Shown here one piece after another: positions 52,774 through 61,247 of a stretch of DNA of 64,000 nt (position 1 is the stretch's first letter; each line of letters starts with the position of its first letter). The stretch lies in NCBI GenBank assembly GCA_001880285.1, contig CP016269.1, forward strand, positions 1-64,000, written 5' to 3'. The position numbers and the translations under genes are program-made. This stretch comes from Flavobacteriaceae bacterium UJ101. GTDB taxonomy: Bacteria; Bacteroidota; Bacteroidia; Flavobacteriales; UJ101. The notes under the pieces were generated by a model. It searched no databases. It saw nothing but the letters and a program-made list of their open reading frames with translations, and had not been told where the DNA came from.

Positions 52774-53730
52774 ATGAACAACGATACGCGTATTGTTTTT
52801 ATGGGAACACCTGATTTTGCAACAGGTTGTTTAAAAAAGTTAGTAGAGAACCGTTATAATATAGTAGGTGTTGTTACAGTGGCAGATAAACCTGCAGGGC
52901 GTGGAAAAAAGATTTCACAATCCTCCGTTAAAAAATATGCTCAAGAGCATCATCTACCCATTTTACAGCCAACTAACCTTAAAGATGAGAACTTTTTAAA
53001 GGAATTAAAAGAATTAAAAGCTGATTTACAAATAGTAGTGGCTTTTAGAATGCTTCCTGAAGCTGTTTGGAAAATGCCTACATTAGGTACATTCAATTTA
53101 CACGCTTCTCTTTTACCTGATTATCGAGGTGCTGCTCCTATTAACTGGGCTATTATTAATGGAGATCAAAAATCAGGTGTAACAACCTTTATGATTGATG
53201 AGAAAATTGATACAGGTGAAATTTTATTACAAAAAGAAGTTCCGATCTCAGAAAACATGACAGCCGGAGCATTACATGATGAATTATTGTATACAGGAGC
53301 TGAATTAATATTGGAAACCGTTGATGGGCTTATTCAAAAAAATATTAAACCCCAACCCCAACCTTTGCATTCAACATTTAAAAAAGCACCTAAAATATTT
53401 AAAAATGACTGTAAAATAAACTGGAATGATACATTAGAAAACATTCATAACTTTATTAGAGGTCTTTCTCCATATCCTGGTGCATGGACGGAATTAAATT
53501 TAAATAATGAAACGTTTTCTTTCAAGATTTTACAAACTGAAAAAATACTTGAAGATCATTCTTATAAAACAGGTATTATTTTAATCGACAAAAAGACCTT
53601 TAAGATTGCTGTTAGTGGTGGTTTTATACTAATAAATCAAGGACAAATACAAGGCAAAAAAGTACAAAATTCTATCGATTTAATTAATGGAACAACAAAT
53701 TATAATGCCATTACCTTAAAAAACTGTTAA
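52774..53730 (+). CDS. fmt: Methionyl-tRNA formyltransferase
   Basis: A 318-residue enzyme that formylates initiator Met-tRNA. FMGTPDFATGCL at the N-terminus, the formyl-folate site with NLHASLLPDYRGAAPINWAIINGD, and FMIDEKIDTGEIL are typical; a C-terminal domain (FIRGLSPYPGAWTEL) binds tRNA. Usual length. It is 27 bases after recQ and precedes the HU gene. Confidence 0.96.
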   Translation: MNNDTRIVFMGTPDFATGCLKKLVENRYNIVGVVTVADKPAGRGKKISQSSVKKYAQEHHLPILQPTNLKDENFLKELKELKADLQIVVAFRMLPEAVWKMPTLGTFNLHASLLPDYRGAAPINWAIINGDQKSGVTTFMIDEKIDTGEILLQKEVPISENMTAGALHDELLYTGAELILETVDGLIQKNIKPQPQPLHSTFKKAPKIFKNDCKINWNDTLENIHNFIRGLSPYPGAWTELNLNNETFSFKILQTEKILEDHSYKTGIILIDKKTFKIAVSGGFILINQGQIQGKKVQNSIDLINGTTNYNAITLKNC

Positions 53731-53776
53731 AAATGGCTATTTATTTAAAAATCAAGCTATTTTTTTACTTGTTTTA

Positions 53777-53807
53777 TTTGGAGAGTATTATTTATACTCT
53801 ATATTTG
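53777..53807 (+). promoter_or_regulatory. Promoter of the HU gene
   Basis: TTTG (53777-53780), 19-base spacer, TATATTTG (53800-53807), ideal Bacteroidota promoter, 39 bases before the HU start codon. Confidence 0.75.
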
Positions 53808-53846
53808 CTACATTATTAACTTTTTATAATTTTTAAAAAAAGAACT

Positions 53847-54119
53847 ATGAACAAGTCAGAATTAGTTGATGCAATGGCAGCTGACGCTGGGATTTCAAAA
53901 GCGGCAGCAAAAAAAGCTTTAGATTCATTTACAGGAAGTGTAACAAAAGCTTTAAAAAAAGGTGATAAAGTTGCTTTAGTAGGATTTGGAACTTTCTCTA
54001 CAACAAAAAGAAGTGCGAGAGAGGGAATTAACCCAAGAACTAAGGAAAAAATTAAAATTGCTGCAAAAACTGTAGCTAAATTTAAGCCTGGTTCTGAATT
54101 AGCTGAAGCAGTTAAATAG
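53847..54119 (+). CDS. HU family DNA-binding protein
   Basis: A 90-residue histone-like protein (MNKSELVDAMAADAGISKAAAKKALDSF) with the beta-arm region VALVGFGTFSTTKRSAREGINPRTKEKIKI. It binds and bends DNA in the nucleoid. It has its own promoter and terminator. Confidence 0.96.
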   Translation: MNKSELVDAMAADAGISKAAAKKALDSFTGSVTKALKKGDKVALVGFGTFSTTKRSAREGINPRTKEKIKIAAKTVAKFKPGSELAEAVK

Positions 54120-54142
54120 AATTGTGTTTACTAAAAAAAGAT

Positions 54143-54179
54143 AAACCATTCCGATACGATCGGGATGGTTTTGTTTTTT
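54143..54179 (+). terminator. Terminator of the HU gene
   Basis: Stem AAACCATTCCGA / TCGGGATGGTTT (one G-T pair) followed by TGTTTTTT. Confidence 0.9.
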
Positions 54180-54233
54180 ATATAAATAATAGTTTTATTA
54201 TTTACCAATAAAAATAGAGTATTACTCATAAAT

Positions 54234-55637
54234 TTATTCTAACTCATAAGCTCCTAAATCTGGAGATAGCGTTCTATTCACGTCTAATAAATCTTTTGGA
54301 ACAGTGTTAGCCACAGTTATGTTTCCAACATTCAATGCAGGAGAAGCTACTGTAAGCTGTAAATCATTTGATGAAAAATTTGTTGCTTCTTTTAATAAAG
54401 GATTTTGATTAATAATGGTATTAGAAAAACCAGCTCCTGAAAGATTGATTTCTCCTGAAATTTCATTAATCAAATTAGTATCAAAATCTAATATAGCTCC
54501 AGCGTTTTCTGTATCTATAAACATTCTCAATCCATCTGATTCTGGACTATATATTATAGAATTCTTAAAATTAGCTTTTAAATTACCATATGTTAATTCC
54601 CCATTCTCACTTTTAGTATTACTAACATATAAAGCAACTTCTTCATTTGATGTATAAGGCCAATAATTCACCAAAGTACATTGTATAAAATCATAATAAC
54701 CTCCTTCATTCAAAAACACACCATATCGTCTAGCATGATTTACAACTAAATTAGAAGCCATTATCGTCGCATTCTCTCCATATAGACCAAACTGTTCAGA
54801 ATTATAAATTTGTGTATTGGTTAGTTCTGCCTCTGCTTTTATAACCTCTAGAGCAGTTGTTCCTCCTTTGATATAGGCATAATTAATTTTGGCCATCGCA
54901 TTTTCCTCTAGACCAATTTTATTCCAAGTTCCTATAATGGTATCATATTGAGGCTCTGTTCGGTAACCACTAAAATTCACTAATTCATCTTTTGTCCCGT
55001 TAATAATAAGCTCTCCCCCTCCTTCAACTACTAATTCAGAATCTGTATAAAAATATACTTTCGTACCTTTTTCAATTGTTAAGGTTGCTCCTTCTTTTAC
55101 TAAAAGACCTTCATAAATTATCTTAGATGTGGTATTATCCCATGTTGTATCAGATGTTATCTCATAATGTGTATTATCATCATCAGGTCGAAATAATTCA
55201 ACATTTTCAATGACAGATGATAATTTTATTTCTTGAGTTTGATTTCCTAAATTAAAAATAATTTTATCTTCATATAAACTATTTACACTATTTTCAGCTG
55301 TTATAGTAACATATATTGTAATAAAATCATTATTACGAATTAAAACATCATCGTATTGTTCTTCATTATTTTGATTTCCATCTACTTCAATAGAATATAA
55401 AGAACTTGCTCCTTTTTCTAAAAAAATAGAAGGTATAGAAATATCTTTATTCTCATTATTCGTCACGGTCAATGTATATGTTGAGGAAGGAATATCAGTA
55501 AATACAGTATTTAAAAATATTTCATCTTCAGAAAAACTAAGATCTTGAGAAGGTATACTCGTCTCATAATCTTCTCTACATGAGACAGTAAACAGTATTC
55601 CTAAAAGAATTATATGACTTATTTTTTTAAAATTCAT
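54234..55637 (-). CDS. Lipoprotein with right-handed beta-helix
   Basis: A 467-residue lipoprotein with signal ending TVSC, an N-terminal domain of about 130 residues with Ig-like character, and a C-terminal parallel beta-helix (LLVKEGATLTIEKGTKVYF, NYAYIKGGTTALEVIKAEAELTNTQIYNSEQFGLYG). Ends DLGAYEL. Probably a surface or periplasmic protein; the right-handed beta-helix is common in adhesins and polysaccharide lyases. No catalytic site seen. Function unknown. Single gene. Confidence 0.8.
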   Translation of the reverse strand: MNFKKISHIILLGILFTVSCREDYETSIPSQDLSFSEDEIFLNTVFTDIPSSTYTLTVTNNENKDISIPSIFLEKGASSLYSIEVDGNQNNEEQYDDVLIRNNDFITIYVTITAENSVNSLYEDKIIFNLGNQTQEIKLSSVIENVELFRPDDDNTHYEITSDTTWDNTTSKIIYEGLLVKEGATLTIEKGTKVYFYTDSELVVEGGGELIINGTKDELVNFSGYRTEPQYDTIIGTWNKIGLEENAMAKINYAYIKGGTTALEVIKAEAELTNTQIYNSEQFGLYGENATIMASNLVVNHARRYGVFLNEGGYYDFIQCTLVNYWPYTSNEEVALYVSNTKSENGELTYGNLKANFKNSIIYSPESDGLRMFIDTENAGAILDFDTNLINEISGEINLSGAGFSNTIINQNPLLKEATNFSSNDLQLTVASPALNVGNITVANTVPKDLLDVNRTLSPDLGAYELE

Positions 55638-55697
55638 AATATTAATTTCTATAAAGCAAATATAAGGAGTATTTTTAGAAATATATTTTTGTTTTTG

Positions 55698-55728
55698 TTT
55701 GTTGTTATTTAAAAATAATTTATATTTG
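55698..55728 (+). promoter_or_regulatory. Promoter of rpmE2
   Basis: TTTG (55698-55701), 19-base spacer, TATATTTG (55721-55728), ideal Bacteroidota promoter, 29 bases before the rpmE2 start codon. Confidence 0.78.
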
Positions 55729-55757
55729 CACTCCGAATAAAATAATTACAAGTTAAG

Positions 55758-56003
55758 ATGAAACCAGGAATACATCCAGAAAATTATAGATTAGTTGCAT
55801 TCAAAGACATGAGTAATGATGAAGTTTTCATTACAAAATCTACAGCTAATACTAAAGATACTATCGAAATTGAAGGTGTTGAATATCCTTTAATCAAATT
55901 AGAAATCTCCAATACATCTCACCCTTTCTATACTGGAAAAGTGAAATTAGTAGATACTGCTGGTCGTATTGATAAATTCAAGAAAAAATACGCTAAAAAA
56001 TAA
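55758..56003 (+). CDS. rpmE2: Ribosomal protein bL31, type B
   Basis: An 81-residue large-subunit protein ([50 protein letters not shown]). It contains no cysteine, so it is the zinc-independent type B form. Its strong promoter and terminator fit high expression. Confidence 0.97.
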   Translation: MKPGIHPENYRLVAFKDMSNDEVFITKSTANTKDTIEIEGVEYPLIKLEISNTSHPFYTGKVKLVDTAGRIDKFKKKYAKK

Positions 56004-56024
56004 TATTAGCTTAAAAAAATATAG

Positions 56025-56058
56025 AAAGCACTCTTTTATTGGAGTGCTTTTTTTATTT
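56025..56058 (+). terminator. Terminator of rpmE2
   Basis: Stem AAAGCACTC / GAGTGCTTT with an 8-base loop followed by TTTTTATTTTT. Confidence 0.9.
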
Positions 56059-56083
56059 TTGAGTAAAATTAGCCTATTAAAAA

Positions 56084-57256
56084 ATGAATTACATATTATT
56101 TGATGGTCCTGAAAGAGATCATTTATTACCTCTTACTTTTACTAGACCTGTTGGAGAATTAAGAACGGGTATTTTAACCATTAAAGAAAAGTGGGAAATC
56201 CATTTAGGATTAACCTGTTCGTATCTTACTCAAGAATATTTGTCAAAAAAGTATCCTATGGTTGACTTAGAGGATAATATTTTAATCAATGCTTCTTTTT
56301 TACCTACAGAACACCTTGTAGAACAAATTAAAAATTTAAAGGAAAAACAAGCTTTAATGCTTGAAGATGATATTATTGCCTTATATACACATCCAGAAGA
56401 AGAAATAGAAATTGAAAACTTTGAAGTAATTGAATACAACCAAGAACTTATTCATATTGAAAGACCTTTTCATTTATTCTCTTACAATCATCAAACCTTA
56501 CAAGATGACTTTGACCTTTTAACAAAAGGACGTCAATCTCAACCTATTTCGGATACTAACCGCGTTATTAACCCTGAAAATATATTTATAGAAGAAGGAG
56601 CTGAAGTAGAGTTTTCTATCCTAAATGCTTCTACTGGTCCCATTTACATCGGTAAAAATGCTAAAATATTAGAAGGATGTTTAGTCCGTGGAGGATTGGC
56701 TTTATGTGAAAATTCACAACTCAATATGGGAGCTAAAATATACGGAGCTGTTACAATTGGTCCTTTTAGCAAAATTGGTGGCGAAGTAAATAATTCTGTA
56801 TTAACAGGGTATTCAAGTAAAGGTCATGAAGGTTATTTAGGAAATGCTGTATTAGGTGAATGGTGTAATTTAGGTGCTGATACCAATAACTCTAATTTAA
56901 AAAATGATTATAGCGAGGTAAAATTGTGGAACTATGCAACCAACAAATTTGAAAAAACAGGCTTACAATTTTGTGGGTTAATCATGGGAGACCACTCTAA
57001 ATGTGCTATTAATACACAATTTAATACAGGAACTGTTGTAGGAGTTTGTGCTAATATTTTTGAAGCTGGTTTTCCTAAAAATATGATTCCTTCTTTTACT
57101 TGGGGAAGTTCGAGTGAATATAGAGTGACCAAAGCACATAGTGTAGCTAAAAAGGTAATGATTCGACGAAATGTTGAATTCAACGAACTGGATGCACAAA
57201 TTTTAGAATATGTTTTTGAAGAAACAGCTGAATCTAGAAATCTATTTATACGATAA
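56084..57256 (+). CDS. GlmU-family protein (putative sugar-nucleotide enzyme)
   Basis: A 390-residue protein of the flavobacterial GlmU family: N-terminal NYILFDGPERDHLLPLTFTRPVGELRTGILTIKEKW, then a C-terminal left-handed beta-helix (GPIYIGKNAKILEGCLVRGGLALCENSQLNMGAKIYGAVT). The usual nucleotidyltransferase G-rich loop is not clear, so activity is uncertain. Its stop overlaps the methyltransferase start by one base, indicating coupling. Confidence 0.85.
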   Translation: MNYILFDGPERDHLLPLTFTRPVGELRTGILTIKEKWEIHLGLTCSYLTQEYLSKKYPMVDLEDNILINASFLPTEHLVEQIKNLKEKQALMLEDDIIALYTHPEEEIEIENFEVIEYNQELIHIERPFHLFSYNHQTLQDDFDLLTKGRQSQPISDTNRVINPENIFIEEGAEVEFSILNASTGPIYIGKNAKILEGCLVRGGLALCENSQLNMGAKIYGAVTIGPFSKIGGEVNNSVLTGYSSKGHEGYLGNAVLGEWCNLGADTNNSNLKNDYSEVKLWNYATNKFEKTGLQFCGLIMGDHSKCAINTQFNTGTVVGVCANIFEAGFPKNMIPSFTWGSSSEYRVTKAHSVAKKVMIRRNVEFNELDAQILEYVFEETAESRNLFIR

Positions 57257-57786
57257 TGAATAAATACGAATCTTACCGTCAAAAAAGGTATAAAAAGACC
57301 TTACATTTTTTAGAAAAACATGTTCCTAAAGGTACTAAAATCCTAGATTTAGGTACACGAAATCCTTTTTCTGAAATAATGGAACAAAATGATTATACCG
57401 TTTACAATACAGAGGGAGAAGATTTGGATGTTGATTTTAAAAAAATTAATCAAAAAGATGCTGAATTAGTCACAGCGTTTGAAATATTTGAACATCTTTT
57501 TGCACCTTTTAATATTTTACAAGAGATTAAAGCTGATAAAATGATTGTTTCTATTCCATTGAAACTATGGTTTGCCGAAGCTTATTGGGGAAAAGATGAC
57601 TGGGACAAACACTATCATGAATTTGAACCTAAACAATTGGATTTTTTATTAAAAAGAACAGGTTGGAAAATTATAGATTCAGAAAAATGGACGAGTTCCA
57701 ATCCTTGGAAAATAGGTGTTCGCCCTATTTTACGTCACTTTTATCCAAGATACTACATTGTATATTGTGAAAAAATCAAAGATTAG
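57256..57786 (+). CDS. Class I SAM-dependent methyltransferase
   Basis: A 176-residue methyltransferase with a small Rossmann fold: KILDLGTRNPFSEIMEQND (motif I, GxRxP rather than GxGxG) and AELVTAFEIFEHLFAPFNILQEI (motif after the third strand). Substrate unknown. Overlaps the GlmU-like gene by one base and precedes a pseudouridine synthase gene. Confidence 0.82.
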   Translation: MNKYESYRQKRYKKTLHFLEKHVPKGTKILDLGTRNPFSEIMEQNDYTVYNTEGEDLDVDFKKINQKDAELVTAFEIFEHLFAPFNILQEIKADKMIVSIPLKLWFAEAYWGKDDWDKHYHEFEPKQLDFLLKRTGWKIIDSEKWTSSNPWKIGVRPILRHFYPRYYIVYCEKIKD

Positions 57787-57805
57787 TTAAATTTACTCCT
57801 ACTTT

Positions 57806-58507
57806 ATGGCTTCAACAGTACAAAATTTACAAGTATTATACGAAGATAATCACATTATCATCATTAATAAAAGAGCTTCGGATATTGTTCAGGGAGATAA
57901 AACAGGCGATACACCCTTATCAGACATTGTAAAGGATTATCTAAAAAAAAAGCATAATAAACCTGGAAATGTATTTTTAGGAACCGTACATCGATTGGAT
58001 CGCCCTACGAGTGGCATTGTTCTTTTTGCCAAAACCAGTAAAGCTTTAACTCGCTTAAATAAGATGTTTCAAAACCATGAAATTGAGAAAACGTATTGGG
58101 CTATTACTTCTAAAAACCTATCCATAAAGTCGAAAGATACTTTAATTCATTTTCTTCGTAAGAATACAAAACAAAACAAATCGTATGTTACTACAGAAAA
58201 TGCAAAAGGTGCAAAAAAAGCTATTTTACATTACCAAATCATTCAAAAACTTGAAAGATACCAATTGTTTGAAATTCAATTAGAGACCGGTCGGCATCAT
58301 CAAATACGTTGTCAATTAGCTTCTATTGAATGCCCTATTGTTGGCGATTTAAAATATCATTATCCAAGAAGTAATCCCGATACCAGTATCTGTTTGCATT
58401 CTAGAAGAGTACAATTTACACACCCTGTCAGTAAAGAAAATTTAACCATAACAGCTCCTATTTCAAAAGAAAATTTGTGGAAATTTATTGATCCATTAAG
58501 TGAATAA
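57806..58507 (+). CDS. RluA-family pseudouridine synthase
   Basis: A 233-residue RNA pseudouridine synthase. The catalytic Asp is in TVHRLDRPTSGIVLFAKT, followed by FEIQLETGRHHQIRCQLASI, the RluA pattern. It isomerises uridines in rRNA or tRNA; target not determinable. It lacks an S4 domain. It lies 19 bases after the methyltransferase gene. Confidence 0.92.
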   Translation: MASTVQNLQVLYEDNHIIIINKRASDIVQGDKTGDTPLSDIVKDYLKKKHNKPGNVFLGTVHRLDRPTSGIVLFAKTSKALTRLNKMFQNHEIEKTYWAITSKNLSIKSKDTLIHFLRKNTKQNKSYVTTENAKGAKKAILHYQIIQKLERYQLFEIQLETGRHHQIRCQLASIECPIVGDLKYHYPRSNPDTSICLHSRRVQFTHPVSKENLTITAPISKENLWKFIDPLSE

Positions 58508-58531
58508 TAAACAGCAACTCAATATTTCTTA

Positions 58532-58557
58532 TTTTTCACTTTTCGTTTTTCATTTTT
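58532..58557. repeat. Short repeat, copy 1 (upstream of thioredoxin gene)
   Basis: CACTTTTCGTTTTTCATT is seen here; the complement of a nearly identical piece forms part of the repeat downstream of the thioredoxin gene (58955-59010). It may be an interspersed repeat. Confidence 0.5.
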
Positions 58558-58578
58558 TAGTATATTGCATTCATACTT

Positions 58579-58956
58579 ATGCTTAATAAATTATTTCAAA
58601 AATCTAAAAAAGTAAAGCCTCTTGAAGTTACCGACTTCAACTTCAATGAAATTGTTCTCAATTCTGAAGTTCCTGTTGTCATTGATTTTTGGGCTTCTTG
58701 GTGTCAACCTTGCCATGTAATGCTTTCTTTAATTAGTCGTTTAGCAAAAGATTATGATGGAAAAGTATTAGTCTGTAAAATTAATATTGATCAAAATCCA
58801 AAATTGACACAACATTTTAAAATTCGTAGTGTCCCTACTCTACTCTTTATCGATGGTCAAACCATTCACAATCGAATTACAGGACTAATCAATTATGGAG
58901 AAATTATACAACACACTGAAACATTAATTGAAACCATAAAAAATGAAAATGAATAA
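58579..58956 (+). CDS. Thioredoxin family protein (CQPC active site)
   Basis: A 125-residue thioredoxin with active site WASWCQPCHVML; Cys42 and Cys45 flank Gln-Pro instead of the usual Gly-Pro. This sequence suggests a less reducing or substrate-specialised thioredoxin. No signal peptide, cytoplasmic. It has an extra N-terminal 15 residues rich in Lys. It lies between two copies of a short repeat. Confidence 0.9.
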   Translation: MLNKLFQKSKKVKPLEVTDFNFNEIVLNSEVPVVIDFWASWCQPCHVMLSLISRLAKDYDGKVLVCKINIDQNPKLTQHFKIRSVPTLLFIDGQTIHNRITGLINYGEIIQHTETLIETIKNENE

Positions 58957-59010
58957 TGAAAAACTAAAAGTTAGCAATCATTATTCACTTTTCGTTATAC
59001 GTTTTTCATT
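58955..59010. repeat. Inverted repeat containing two copies of the short repeat
   Basis: AATGAAAAACTAAAAGT (58955-58971) and its near-complement 58987-59010 (ACTTTTCGTTATACGTTTTTCATT, with a 7-base insertion) surround 15 bases. It sits between the converging thioredoxin and S9 peptidase genes, touching both stop codons, and may act as a terminator. Confidence 0.6.
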
Positions 59011-61136
59011 TATTTATTATTCTCTACGACATAATCCAAAACCTTTCGCATAAGGTGTACACGATCTTTTCCTCGAACATTATGAGGATGCATTGGATAC
59101 GTAAAAAAGTCAATTTGAACACCTTTATCAACCGCTTCTTTCAAAAGTGTCATACTATGTTGAGGCACTACCACATCATCTACACTACCATGAATCAATA
59201 ACAATTTACCTTCTAAATGATCTAAATATTCTCCTAAACGAGCTTTTTTATAACCTTCAGGATTTTCTTCCGGACGATCCATATAACGTTCTCCATACAT
59301 CACTTCATAATATTTCCAATCGGTTACAGGACCTCCTGCTACCCCAACATTAAATGTGCCCGGTTCTCTTACCATTAAAGATGAAGTCATAAAACCACCA
59401 AAGCTCCAACCATGAACGGCTAAACGACTCCCGTCTACATAAGGCAATGATTTTAAATATTGTACACCTTTCATCTGATCTTCTACTTCAATTGTTCCTA
59501 ATTGACGATGAATCACATTTTCAAACTCAAATCCACGGTGAGCAGAACCTCTGTTATCTAATGTAAAAACTAAATAATCATGAGCTTCGGCAAATTGCTG
59601 CATCCATAAAGAAGCACCTCCTAACCAGCTATTGGTTACCAATTGAGCATGTGGACCACCATATACATATACCAATACAGGATATTTCTTTGAAGGATCA
59701 AAATCAGATGGTTTAATTAATCTTCCTTCTAAAATAGTACCATCATTTGCTTTTAATTCAAGTAACTCTGTTGATCCATATGCATAGTTTGTCAAAGGGT
59801 TGGATGCTTGTAACAACATCGTTTGCTTATCCGTTTTTGTATTAATCAAACGCACAACTCTTGGTATTGATAGCGTTGAATAATCATCAATTAAATAAGT
59901 CCCAGAATCATTTAGTATTGTTCTGTGTGTTCCTTTTTCCTTTGTTAACAACGTTGCTTGTTGATTTTTAAGATTAACTTTATAAGTATGTCTATTTAAA
60001 CCATTTTCATCAGCTCCACTAATAAAAACATGTTGAGCATCTTTATCAAAACCTAGTATTTCTTGAACTTCCCAATTAAAATCAGTTAGTTGTTTAACTA
60101 ACTTACCTTTTGTAGTATACTGGTATAAATTCATAAAACCATCACGTTCACTAAACCACAAGAAATGGGTTGTACTGCTTGGTAAAAAATAGGGTGCATA
60201 TTCAGGTTCTACCCATTTATTATGTTTTTCTTCAAACAATGTATTGACTTTCTTTCCTGTCTTTACATCATAACGGTTTAACCACATATGGTTTTGATCA
60301 CGATTCACTTCTGCTAAAAAGATATATTTCTCATCAGGTGACCAACCTAAATTGGTTAAATAATGTTCATCAGAAGTATCAATATTCAAATAGGATGTTT
60401 GTTGCGTTTTCATATTGAAAAGTCCCACTTTTGCTCTTTCAGAACCATTTCCTGCCATAGGATACTTAATATTCTTTAATTGTGCAGGATATTCGCTTAT
60501 ATCGACTAATGGATAATCAGTCACATGACTTTCATCTTTTTGATAAAACGCTAAATAGTTTCCTGCTGGAGACCAAAAAGTACCTTTGGTAATTCCAAAT
60601 TCTGAACGATGAATCGCTTGTCCTGAAACAATATTAGGATCTGTACTTTGAGTAACTACTATTTTTTGTGTGGTAGGGTTAGCTATATAAAGATTGTTTT
60701 CTAAAGTATAAGCAACCGCTTGCTGTTTTTTATTAAAATCTTGATTCTCACCATTGGCAGGAACCTTAATCTTTTCTACTGTTTGACTTTCATAATTATA
60801 CGCTATTTGATTTCCTCCTTCTGTAAAATAGATATGATCAGCATCTACTCCACTAACCTGAGGAATATGCCGTAAATCTGAAAATGTTTTTCTTAAATCA
60901 TGAAGGGCTATTCTCTTAACTTCTTTTCCTTGATAATCTTTAAAAATTAGATTTCGATAATCTGAAGAAGTATAAACAAACTGGTCTTTTCCTTCTACAA
61001 ATTGTATGTTATTTAAATTTTCTGGATACAATCCTTTATAATATCCTAATACGGCATCTGATAGTGTTAATTCTTGCTTTTGAGCAATCGAAAACGTACT
61101 GACTACGAGAGCCATTAATACAAAGATTCTTCTCAT
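59010..61136 (-). CDS. S9 family dipeptidyl peptidase (DPP IV-like)
   Basis: A protein of about 708 residues with a signal peptide (start ATG at 61136, MRRIFVLMALVVSTFSIAQ), an N-terminal beta-propeller and a C-terminal alpha/beta hydrolase. The catalytic Ser is in HGWSFGGFMTS, the Asp in LLIHGSVDDVVVPQHS and the His in FTYPMHPHNVRG. It should remove dipeptides or tripeptides from proline-containing peptides in the periplasm. A frame extending to 61163 would begin upstream of the -7 element (61161-61168), so it is unlikely. Confidence 0.94.
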   Translation of the reverse strand: MRRIFVLMALVVSTFSIAQKQELTLSDAVLGYYKGLYPENLNNIQFVEGKDQFVYTSSDYRNLIFKDYQGKEVKRIALHDLRKTFSDLRHIPQVSGVDADHIYFTEGGNQIAYNYESQTVEKIKVPANGENQDFNKKQQAVAYTLENNLYIANPTTQKIVVTQSTDPNIVSGQAIHRSEFGITKGTFWSPAGNYLAFYQKDESHVTDYPLVDISEYPAQLKNIKYPMAGNGSERAKVGLFNMKTQQTSYLNIDTSDEHYLTNLGWSPDEKYIFLAEVNRDQNHMWLNRYDVKTGKKVNTLFEEKHNKWVEPEYAPYFLPSSTTHFLWFSERDGFMNLYQYTTKGKLVKQLTDFNWEVQEILGFDKDAQHVFISGADENGLNRHTYKVNLKNQQATLLTKEKGTHRTILNDSGTYLIDDYSTLSIPRVVRLINTKTDKQTMLLQASNPLTNYAYGSTELLELKANDGTILEGRLIKPSDFDPSKKYPVLVYVYGGPHAQLVTNSWLGGASLWMQQFAEAHDYLVFTLDNRGSAHRGFEFENVIHRQLGTIEVEDQMKGVQYLKSLPYVDGSRLAVHGWSFGGFMTSSLMVREPGTFNVGVAGGPVTDWKYYEVMYGERYMDRPEENPEGYKKARLGEYLDHLEGKLLLIHGSVDDVVVPQHSMTLLKEAVDKGVQIDFFTYPMHPHNVRGKDRVHLMRKVLDYVVENNK

Positions 61137-61160
61137 TTTATTATTTTGATTTGTATATCT

Positions 61161-61168
61161 CAAATATA
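61161..61168 (-). promoter_or_regulatory. Candidate -7 element of the S9 peptidase gene
   Basis: TATATTTG on the minus strand, 24 bases before the ATG at 61136. No good -33 TTTG is found at the usual distance, so evidence is partial. Confidence 0.4.
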
Positions 61169-61247
61169 AGGTAATTCTAAGAATATAGAAACCTTTTTTA
61201 TTCGATTAATTTATGATAATTGTAGTCTCTTCGAGCAATCTAATCTC

